From: Echinometra lucunter
Lineage: Eukaryota; Echinodermata; Echinoidea; Camarodonta; Echinometridae
Assembly: GCA_029962745.1 (NCBI GenBank)
Contig: CM057154.1
Coordinates: 28,617,763-28,681,762 of the forward strand
Reading direction: 5' to 3'
Length of the DNA: 64,000 nucleotides
The notes under the pieces are model-generated. The model made no database searches, was not told the DNA's origin, and saw nothing but the letters and a program-made list of their open reading frames with translations. The translations under genes were made by a program, and so were the position numbers. Position 1 is the first letter of the stretch; each line of letters starts with the position of its first letter. Below are positions 12,912 to 24,900 of the stretch, piece after piece.

Positions 12912-15900
12912 GTAAGTTTAGAAACCACACCCTCTTGTGATATGTTCATTACTCAATTATAGATCTTTTGTCTTTTTCATCTCTTAGAGAATTTCTCGCC
13001 CGGTGGACGTGATCTACTACTTTAATACAGCTATATTACTAATATTACGTTTATCATGTTGTTCCATAATATTTTTGCAAGTACATGTATCTTCTTAGCA
13101 CATGCTGATGAAGTAATTTTTTAGTGTCTCTATCTTTCATTCTCTGTCAAAAGAAATGTATTAGCAAAGTGTCATATCATTTTGAATTAGAATGTATAAT
13201 TTATGGAATATTGGATTATTTTCCTTTGAGTTTGCATCATCCTGTTAATAGACTCTCTCTCTCTCTCGTTTTTGTTGTTTGATGTCTTTTGGGGGTGATA
13301 CTTGAATGAATTTAATGACTAGTTCCTCCTCCAACTGTTGGAAAAGAAAAGACTTGTCATTTTCATTGGAACCATCTATTTATATTCCTTTTCTTTCATT
13401 TTATTTTGGTTTGGTATGTGGTTTCTTTTATTGTGATACTTCAATGATTAGAGTTAATGAATACTAGTTCTTCTTCCCTAAACTGTTCAAAAAGTCCTTT
13501 TTTCATTTTCAGTGGAGTCATGTGCTTTTATTTTTGCCTTTGTTTTCCAAGAATAATCTGTGTGATCTACATATTGCATGAAATTATTGTTTGTACTTGG
13601 AACAGTGATCCACAACTTGAAAAAGTATTTTACTTATAATAGAAATAATATGCATACTGAACTAAGATTAAAGTGACTGATTATTTTGACGTCATCTGCC
13701 AAAACCCTAAAGGGCGTTCACTTTTTCTTCTTCTTCATGGTAAGCCCACATCCTTACCATGAAGAAGAAGAAGAAGAAAAACTTTCAACGCCTGATCCAC
13801 ACATAGGCCTACCAACATTCCTTCTAGTGTATTGTTGATGTACAACTGCATATAATGAAAATTGATGCTTGATTCTTGCCTTGTGGTGTATTGTCAATGT
13901 TTATAATGGAAATTGAAGCTCGATTCCTGCGTCATATTTTACAGCCAAGGCTCAGTTTCCATCAGAGTCACGACATCTTTATAAACATTCTTATCACTAA
14001 TCAGGGCACTTTTTGTAGTCCAAAGTCCATTAAAGGCAAAGTCCACCCCAGAAGTTTCTCTGTTTCAATAAAATGATTTAAATTTGAACAGCATTTTAAA
14101 AAAGAAATGAGCAAAATCAGTCAAAGAATAAGAAAATTACACTCATTTACATTTTCTAGTAATTTACTCGCAGCTCTGCAAATTGGCAACACTGATGACA
14201 TCATATGCGGGCAGCTTTCCATTCACTTTGTACATGAAATTTCACATTTTCTCAATTTTTTTGGAAGTTACACATTTTCTAACCCCCATAGTCAATGCAT
14301 ATCCAGAAGAATTGCTTTTTACATAACATACTTTGACTATGGGGTGAGAAAATGTGTAACTTCCAAGAAAATTGAGAAAATGTGAAATTTCATGTACAAA
14401 GTGAATGGAGAGCTGCTCACATATGATGTCATCAGTGTTGCCAATTTGCAGAGCCAAGAGTAATTTACTAGAAAATGTAAATGAGTGTAATTTTCTTATT
14501 CTTTGACCGATTTGGCTCATTTCTTTTTTAAAATGCTGTTCAAATTTAACTCCTTTTATTGAAACAGTGAAAATTCTGGGGTGGACTTTCCCTTTAAAAT
14601 ATGTGAAGTGTTTTTGTTCACGTAGGCATGCATATAGATTTCAGAATCCGAAGATAATTTATGGTAAGGTAGTCTGTGTAAGATATATGCAAAGAAAATC
14701 ATGCAAAATATCATTCAAGTTTTGTGTTTTACAGAGCAAACACAGAGTGTACATTCCCTAGATGTATTTGCATAATAATGTACAGGAAGAAAGATTTTCC
14801 CTTTTTACACACGTATTAGCAAGGTAAATTATATGCAGAGGAGAAGGATTATTCACACTAAAAGGCATTAAATCCAATTGATTCAAAATTGCCTGTGAAA
14901 TCCCATTTTCTCAACCCTTTGGAAAAAAAAGCCTTGCAGTGTTATCTTCAGTTTCAGAGAAACTGAAAATATTCAACAATTTACACGAAAGCAATTTTTT
15001 TGATGACATTGGCATTACATCTAGGCTTCAAGTTTGACTGAAATTAACTGTTTCATGTTTATACTTTGGATTTATGTGTTTGCTCCTGCCCCTGTACATG
15101 CACATGCTATAGATGAATGGATATCTATGCACATTAAAGACATTCAGTTACAGTGGGCTTTCATAGGGAGTGGATCATAATTTGCTGACACCGAAAAGCA
15201 CTGGAAATACCTGTAATAGAGCTACATTTCTGGAGCACAGCAAAACAAGCTGTCCCACCATAAACATTCTTCGGCCTGCTTCGGGCATTCCCAGGCCAGG
15301 GAAAGTGAGGTAATGACTTTGCCACATGGGGCAAAGGGTGGAATATACAGAGCATTACATAAGGTCTGTTGGTCATAAAACTCATAGTGATGGACAACAC
15401 CTGTTACTGGGTAAGCACCCATGGTGTCAAATTCCCCATGAAAGCCCATGACTGAGCGTCTTTAAAAAAAAAATTAGATGTACATCATAAAACAGTACAT
15501 GAGTGTAAAGGTATATGCATTGTATAATTGTGCTTGTATTTGTGTGTTCTCAAAAGAATTTGTAAAGTGCATTTTTCCGTTATTCTCCTCAAACTCGGCA
15601 TCAACAGTACATGTATGTGCACAAGTACAGTCTCATTAAATTAATGAAATCTTTTTCAGAATACACCTGCAGATTAAAAGCGGGTGGATTTTGATGGGCC
15701 CTCGAGGAATATTCATCATGTTTAAACCACAATTTAATATTGATTCAATTAGCGTTCGTCTGTTAGTAGAGTTGTTCTGCTTCGCTCGATCTACTCTGAT
15801 GGAACTGAATACTCCCTGATGGGCTATTAATGCTGTTTTGATTCGTTTCATTAGTGTCTGGCACTGCCTTGCAACGAAGTGTTATAAGCTGCGCATTAGT

Positions 15901-18900
15901 ATTAGAAATTTGAGTATTTGAGTGACAGTGATGAATGGATATCTAGTCAAAATCTATTCACATTTAAAGTTCTGCATACATACATGTACACATGTATTGT
16001 TTATGAACAATTTTAGGCCTTTACGAAAGATTTTAACTCTAGCAGTTATAAATTTGATGTTGCTGTATACATGTAGCATGTTTCATTGTGGAATAGGAAT
16101 TATTTGCTGTAATGAATTAAAGAATGCTCTCAATAAAAAGGAGAGAAAAATGTACAGTTGATTGGTACAGTGAAATAGATTCGAACAAGAAAATATACAG
16201 GTATACAAGTGGATAGTATTTTTTTTATGGTCCCCTGGATAAATGTGATACATATTCCCACTGAATGTATTCCCAAAGCAGCAATGTACACATTCCTTGT
16301 AAGAAATATTGTGCGGTAGACATACATGTATGTACTGTAAAATCCTACGTTAGCATTATGCTGGATGGGTTTGTACAGTATGCTGTACATGTATGTACAT
16401 GGCCTTGCCTTGCCTTCTTTTGATGTGCATGAGAGACGAAATGCTTTTGTAGATGACTGGTGAAGAAAAGAAATATAAGGAAAGAAAAAAGAGAGACCGC
16501 TTTCAGTTTGCTCGTCATGTGTCAATAATAAGTGCTCATTCGAAGAAGTATTGTGAGAAAGAAATGAGGAGTGGCTCGGTGGTTTCATGAAGCGAGCAAA
16601 CTGCATACAACAATAAGCATATTACAGTGATCCCTTTTTTCTCAACTAAGTGGAACCAATGAATTTATTCAGCTGCAGTCCATGTTATGGGAGTCACAGT
16701 ATGGTGGTTTGAGGATTTTGTCTGCAGCATGAAATTATGAAATTTCAGGGGCCCCCCCCCCCTACTCTTACGTGTATGTAGAATGTATGAATCGAAAGCC
16801 CATACCTAATTGTATCTCTGACTAGGGGCCTGTTTCTTGAAACCTTCTTACATTGTAAGTCTATTAAAGTTTACCCCAGTTGCTCACAAGCATTTCATTT
16901 TTTTTCTCCATTGAATGCAAAATGGCCCATCTAAATTCACAAAGGATATTCATTTTAAACCGTGGTTTGAAACAATGTAAAAAAATTTACAATAAATTTT
17001 GAATAAGCATACAAATTTTGATAAGCGTAACTCTGCATTAAAGCACATTACCATCTGCCCAGTGGACAAGAGAAAATGCTCATTGAGGCTTACACCATGG
17101 TTGTCCTTTAAATATTTAAACCTCTTTCGTGAATTTAGCTAGTGTAAGGTTAAGAAATGTACAATAACATCTGCTTTATAAAGCTAAAAGGATATTAACT
17201 CATATTCTACAATGTGGAGTTAATGCCTTCTAGCCATCTAGCATCTATTTGGTTGTCTAGTGACAGTATGTTCATTAGTCAAGGATTAATTATCTTTGTT
17301 TGAATTGACCAAGCATTTAATGTACATGTATAGATCTTCCAGACATTACCTAGAGCATGGAAACTGTACATGTACAACCTTCGTATAATACGTCTAGAAT
17401 GTATGTACTTAACCTGTACCAGTGTTGATAAATTACATGTGACCTGGATTTGTCTTTTGTAACTGGTGTCCTTTTCACCTCTCGATCTGGCTTAATGTAA
17501 ATTATATAAGTATCTTGTTTGTTGTTTCAGTTTCACTTCTTTTCTTTTGTGCTGGTAATCAAAATGCATCATCTTGCATGAGAAAGATTAATTTTCTTTT
17601 TTATAATGGGATCAGCTGGAGAATGTTTCGTTATTATATATTGTGGTGTAGATGGTCATCATGCTTATAGTACATGTACATGTAAATCTTAACAAAATCC
17701 ATCTTATGTTGATAGTTGGTCAGTGTAGGGAATAGGAAATGATTTTATCAATTTTGGGGGTAGACACAATGTACATGTAGTGGCATGGCCTTATGTAGAA
17801 GGGGGGGGGCATTGCCCCACCGTTAAAAAAAAAATTAGACTCAGATGAAAATTTTCAAAAATTCCACCCAAAGTATAGACCAGATCAGCTCCTCTGTGTA
17901 TCAAAATAGGGGATACCCCCTCCCCTTGCTCCCTTGCTTGTGTGTTCCCTCAAATATTTAACGTATTCTTACTAGCGCTGTCATCGAGGAAAAAAATCCT
18001 TGTCGACATGTCGTGTTAAATTCTAGCCGCCGACGACACATTGTTGACGGTCATGGTTGGAATTATTTTGAGCAATTCGAGTGAACACTCGACTCCATCA
18101 ATCAATTTGTACGTGTACTACGTACTGGTTCTTGAAGCTGTAGCGAGTGCAGTCGCTGCAGTGTGAACCATGCGATATTTATGAAATAGAGCTGCTAACC
18201 TGCAGCAAAGACAATTCGTACTCACAAGGCTTCAAATTCATATTTTGGGGAAGAAATCTGTATTTTCCTACAGTCTCTAGAAGAACGGGCATGAAAACAC
18301 TGCGCGGACGTATAATGCATGTCCATGATCTATGATGGAGCTATAGTCGGTCAGCTTGGTCACATACATGGATGTACACAATGTGCGAATGTATGACCAA
18401 AAAAAAGTCGCTTACTTCAGTTACGTTCAACACACGGAAGATCGTTCGCTGGCGGGTGGGCGATTCCTGTGCTTTTCTATGGAGATAAAGCTCTGTTCGT
18501 GCATGCTTATACAAACTGAAGTTATCGACAATTTTTGTGCGCCAATTTGATTTTACATTTCCGTACTGTTTGCATTTGCAAAGTGCATGTGTAGAGTGCA
18601 GCCAAGCTTCTATTAGTACTCTAACGTTATGAGGGTTAATTCTTGTCGCCCATCATAGAATCTTTGTTGACTTGTCGCCTTCCCGTCAAAATACACTATT
18701 ATCGACAAGCTTGGCGACAAAAGGCTTGTCGATGACAGTACTAATTCATTTTTCATTTAGGGGGGTGGGGGGGGGTAAGAAATTCCCCCCCCCCACCCCC
18801 CTAAATGAAAAATGTTTTGTATACCCAGTACTTGTGTAAAAAGGAGTGCTTCATAGACTCATCTGATGTTCATTAGAGGATTTACTTTCGGAATGGTTTT

Positions 18901-21900
18901 TCATTGATTTTGTAATATCTTGTTTTTATAGTTTTGTTGACAATATAGCCATTACCAAGCCCAGTTGTGCTCAACTTACATGTTTCGATCCTTGAGAAAA
19001 CTGTCATCAATTTTCATGGATGTATTTTATTAAAGTGATTACACAATGGCTGAAAATTTGTTGATACATGATCAAGAATAGAATTCTAAGAACAATAACA
19101 TTAAAAATTTGATGATTTTCAGTCGAAATCAACGCATTTTAGCAAATTATTTGTGGCATGGTTACATGTATGGTTGACCTCAGAATTTGAGTAGATACAA
19201 TAAACTGGCATTGACGTAAATGTGGGTACCCAGATAACGCACACTGCAGTTGATGCGCACATGAAGGGCATTGATTGTACTCGCGATGATTATGAGTTAC
19301 ATGTATTTAATACTCTTATCATGCTCATGTGAAACTTTTATAGTGTTGTTGACATTTTTGCATAATAGGTATGCCAGCCTTATTGCATTCAGCTTAACAA
19401 GTTGGAATGCCTTTGTGTTTGTGGTCAGGGATATTTTACAATGGAAAATATGTCCTTGAGGAAGTGTAATAAGGGAGGATCTGATTAAGTGCAGTCAGTT
19501 GTTTTATTTGGTTTCACGAAGCAGTGAATCGCAAAAGCAGTAAATTGTTTTTCACAATTTTCAAATTGGCATTACAAAAAAAACCACCCACTCTGTTTAC
19601 CAACTTAGCAAGCAAGTTGTTAGAGTAAATATAAAGGGCATGACCTGTGTTAGAAATCCGTGAATTTTTATAGAAAAGAAATCAAATGGATCTTGTAAAA
19701 ACATCCACATTAAATAAACAAACCAATAGCACATTTTCAAAATTCTTTTTTACCTTTATACTTTTAAATGAATGCATTGTGACAGTGCATAATTTTGTTT
19801 TGCATAAATCATGGTTTTACCTTCTTGCAAAATGAACAGTGAATGAAGTCAATGTCTTTTTACTTTTTATATTGAAACAGTTTGTATGCAGTAGATTTAT
19901 TAATGGATGTATTGAACCTGTATGCACTGTAACTGGCAATTTACGTTGATGCAAAAGGGATCAGTACAACTGCACAGACAAGTCAATATCGTCCATATGA
20001 CATACATGTATTACATGGTTGTAATCAGGTGGTGTAAGTTCATGGGTATTTACCTCAATGAGGTGGGTCCCAGGGTCCTCCCCATCGGTCTGACCATCCG
20101 CCACTTTCAATCAAGACCGTCTTCGTTATCTCCATCTTCTTGAGATCTGTAAAGCCCCTCAGGATGGAAGGTGACAAAAGTACAGTCACCAGGAGGACAG
20201 CCTGTTTTAGGCCTGTATTAGGCCTGGCCTCATTAGCCCAATTTGAAGGGAAAAAAATCCAAATGGCTGGTTAGGTTGATGAAAGGAACGTGGTTCATTC
20301 AACTGGCCCTCAGTGAAAGGGTTTAGGGTTCGAATCCCTGCCCATTCAATCTGCGTAGGAAGGAAAGTGGTTCATTCAACTGGCCCTCAGTCAAAGGGTT
20401 TAGGATTCAAATCCCTGCCCAGTCAATCTGCCTAGGAAGGAAGGTGGTTCATTCAACCGGCCCTCAGTCAAAGGGTTTAGGGTTCAAATCCCTGCCCAGT
20501 CAATCCACCCAAGAAGGAAGGCGGTTCATTCAACTGGCCCTCAGTGAAAGGGTTTAGGGTTCAAATCCCTGTCCAGTCAATCTGCCTAGGAAGGAAGGTG
20601 GTTCATTCAACTGGCCCTCAGTCAAAGGGTTTAGGGTTCAAATCCCTGCCCATTCAATCTGCCTAGGAAGGAAGGGAGTTCATTCAACTGGCCGTCAGGT
20701 TTAGGGTTCAAATCCCTGCCCATTCAATCTGCCTAGGAAGGAAGGGAGTTCATTCAACTGGCCGTCAGGTTTAGGGTTCAAATCCCTGCCCAGTCAATTT
20801 GCCCAGGTATAAATGGGTACTGGCCATGCTAGATTACTATGTATTTGCGCACTTAGCTGTATGAGGGGTAAGTAGTATAAGCACCAGGAGCATCACAGAA
20901 TGCCAGACATAAGCAATATAAAAGAAGAGTAAGCATTAATTATAATTTTCATCACCATTAGGAATCGGCCTGCTTACACTTGCTGTTTAAACTTATAATG
21001 AAATGTAAACAGCAGGCCATTTCACAGCTTGGGCCATTATCCCAAGCAAATTAGGTCTTTCCTTTTTTTTTTCTTTTTTGCAATTTGGCCAGTGCTAAGA
21101 AGGTCAATTTGACTATGAAGATGCCCATAGTCTTGGAATATGCTTATGTTGTAGCTCAAGCTATTTCCTCTTTCAAGCACAGATTGCTCGGATCAGCTAA
21201 CAGAGAATGACATTTTCCGCCCAGTCTAATATCTCTTGTGCAAGCTTGCATGGTCTCATAGAAACATACCGGCTCATCTCCTTCAGCCACTTTTAACATA
21301 GTTACCTGAGGGAAAAAATCTCATCTCACGTGAAATGAAAGGTATGACCCAATACGAAATGAGTTCCCTTTTCAAGGTGATGATCAAATGGTTTCATGCG
21401 ATTTATTAATTCTTTCTGAAGTTCCCTTTCCAAGGTAATAATAGAATGGCTGGATGTGATTTATTCAATTCTTTCGAGTTCCCTGTGAAAAGGTTGTGGT
21501 GGAATTGATTTACATGTACATGTATGTGATCATTATTTTTTGTCATACGAGTTCCCTTTAAGGCAATTGAGATACATGTACATTTTTCCCCCATTTTTGG
21601 ACATTCAGTAATCCTATTTAGTATTGTTTATTAAGTCTTTAACGGCATAAAGATTAGAACTTTTCAAAATGATGCCAGATTTAGAATGCATGAAAAAGTT
21701 ATGCTCCTTTTCTATTTTGTCAATTTTTTTTTCTCCATCTCTCTCACCTGTTCCAACTTATTTTCCTTTCTATGTTCTTTGTCATCTCCTTCATTATCTT
21801 CTTTGTCATTACTTTCTTTGATATCATCATCATCTTCCTCTTCTTTTCCTCCTCCTTCTTGTGCTCCTCTTACTTGAGCCTCGATGTCATCTCTCCCAAT

Positions 21901-24900
21901 GCATAGCACCAGCTCTCATGATGGAATCTTCAAATATTTGTCTTCCGACAGGAAGGTTTCAAGCAAGGCTACGCTTAGAGATTCATGGAGAGTTTGCAAA
22001 CACCATAAAAAGCACCTGTTTTCACTGATACCCAATTAAATTTGACAAAATTGGCAATACTGATACCAGCATAACTTACAAAATGTGATTTGCGAGTAGA
22101 GTAATATCTTTGAAGGAGACAGTGTTAAGGTTGAGGCTCCCTCAAAAGTGCAAGTGTACCCATGATGTGTCCTTCTGGAGGATGTTGAGGGTTGGACTCT
22201 CACCTTGCCTCAGTCTATAGAGATATTCAGCCATGGTCTTTATACATTGTCGTACAACATTGTTAACATACATGTTCACTAGTCTAGAGTACTTGTGTGT
22301 GAGGACACAAGGAAACCACTCTGTTTTTGTGGTTTCCAGAACTCCATTGTAATTGTACTGTATCTGCTTTCAATTTGTTTTGAACAAATATCAAAGGCCT
22401 TGTTCAGTCATATGTGTAAAGTTCTACTCTCAGATGTGATGACTCTATATCAAGTAATGAATATTTGATGCTTGTGTAGGCCTACATGTACATTTGAATT
22501 TTGATATAGTTTCCTTTAAAATGTGAAAAAAATTTTTACCCCTACTTTTTTTTAAGATTTGGTTTTAAAGCCACTGGTTACGCAAACCAAATGGCCCCTG
22601 TATATTGGAAAATTGAGTGGTCAGCAGTTAAAAATGCCCCCCCCCCATGCCTGCTAAAAGTGTTATGTCCTATTTGCAAAAGTTCATGAAGAAAATCTAG
22701 CTGTCAGTATTTTGAGTTACTGAGTGAGAGCTACGAAGGTGTTGACTGACTTGACTCCGATTATTACGCATGGAGTTGTATGCTCTTCTGCCTCCATGTA
22801 TAAAATGAAGGGGGATTTGAGTCACCATCACACATACCACCTGGAAATGACTCAAATCACATCACTTCATTCTATCAGTTCAGAAGTTTTAGACTTCATT
22901 TCACGAGTGCTGTCATCATCTAAAAATTAACAACTAGAGAAGCCACCTAACCCCTTTAAATTGCTAACACCTTATCCTTGAACCTCTGGAGACACCCTTA
23001 TTCTAATGAGCCATGCCCAGCTGTTTAGTTAACTGGTCTGGTGCTTTATTAGGAGCTTGACATCTACCCCTTCATGTTCACTCACCTTTCTGTGCTGACC
23101 TCATTCACACTAGGACATCGTAACCCGTAGAATAATACAAGCCAGAGATAACTCGTGCTGGCTATGGAAAATGTGTGTTAAAATCATATCATGTTCAACG
23201 GGTTAAAGCTCAGGTACAGTTTTGGTAGCAAAAGAAAAATGGCATGAGATATGTTCTGTATAGAACCAGACTGTTCAAAAGATGCATGTGTGAGATTATT
23301 TGATATTCCATTCATAACTTAAAGTGAATTTTATTGTAAATATTGATAATGACAATAATAACAATAATTGATGTGAGTAATCCTAAAATAAATCATTATC
23401 ATCATCATAATGATGGTAATAATTCAAGTTATTGTGTCACCATTCTATACCAATTTACTTTTATAGGAAAATGAAGGTTATGTTAAAGCAGGATTAGTAG
23501 CTAAATCTCAGGGATGAAATATCTATTAATCATGTTCACTTATTGAATGAAAACTATAAAACTGGGCGTGACCAGTTTGGCCAGCACCCCTGACATGCCC
23601 AGCCAGGTGGGATTTCATATGCATGAGCATTGCCCATGAGACTTGATGTAAGCCAACTAGTTTCTTCACACAGTCTTTCTTTACACAAGAATCTTCCTTT
23701 TTTTTATGCCTCCTGCTGGTTTATGATTCTTTATACATTTTTTTTTCTCATTAAATTTCCTGTTGTGTGAATGATCAGTCTTCTCAACAGTAATTTCATT
23801 TTTTGCATTACCCAGCTGGGAGGTATTTTAAGTTAATTGTTAAAATCTTCATTTTCATACAGGATTCATTCTGCTGAGTACTTGAAGGGTGGGTGAGTCT
23901 TTATATGCAGAGGTGTCGGTGTCAATCCATTTTTCTAATTTTTGGGTTGGGGGGGCACTCTCTCTTTTTTTTGGGGGGGGGGGGGACATGAAATGGGGGT
24001 GATACATGCACACACACAAACAAATAAAGTTCCTTAGCTTATATTTTTGAGGGGACATACCCTGTTGTGTCCCCACACTTAACTTTTTTTTTGGGGGGGG
24101 GCAGGGGGACACATGTCCCTTTGTCTCCCACAATTGATGCCCCTGTGTATAAGAATACCACCTAATGCCCCTCTTGCACTAAAGCAGATGATATTGATAT
24201 GAGCGGAGGTGACTCCCCATATAGCACACATTTTTCTAATAAAAGAGAGTTACATGTAACTGATTTGGGATGGATTGTTCCCATATGGTTATAAGACATG
24301 AGTAAGGGTCTTGATATAATATTTGACAATTGACATTTGCCTTGGGTTTGGTTCACAGGACATGTGTGGATGTAGTATCCCAAGAAAGAAAAATGTCCTG
24401 AAAAAATGATTTGTGTACAGCTAGTATATGTGAGATAAACCCCAAAACCCAGGCATGCTAGGAGTTTACGGGGGAAAGGAGCTTGAAAAAACATAAAGGA
24501 TCACCACAATGTATGGAATGGAATGCCTGTTTGTTTTTTCTTGGAAATAAAATGCACCTGTATAAATATCTTAATTAGTCAGCACTATCATTCTTCATAT
24601 CTAATTGTAACCAAAACTATATTCATACAAAAAAAATATATTGAAAACCAATCGTACCAGCTGCCAGGTTTCACAACAGATTAGTGAGGTTGTGGGTATT
24701 CTTAGAAAACCTGGAATGCGTCCCTCCAGTGATGTGTTGTCAGGCTTCATATTTAGATACACAATTATTGCTGTTGCTATGTAATCTCTGATTAATTTGT
24801 GACCTCATTATTCCACTTCCATGCTTTTTGCGTATGATTTATCATGATGGAAATGTGTGTTTCAAGGTGGAATTGTACAGTACTGTATATCACATTTCTT

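Noticed and set aside
14107..14520. Two near-identical 92-codon frames on opposite strands
   Set aside because: They are the paired arms of the TTAA-ended foldback, not genes.
15161..15449. Overlapping minus-strand frames of 75-79 codons with somewhat coding-like composition
   Set aside because: Two frames overlap, neither shows a known motif or splice context, and length is within chance expectation.
20286..20810. Possible CRISPR array or tRNA gene cluster
   Set aside because: Units are contiguous without unique spacers, the DNA is eukaryotic, and no cloverleaf or A box is evident.
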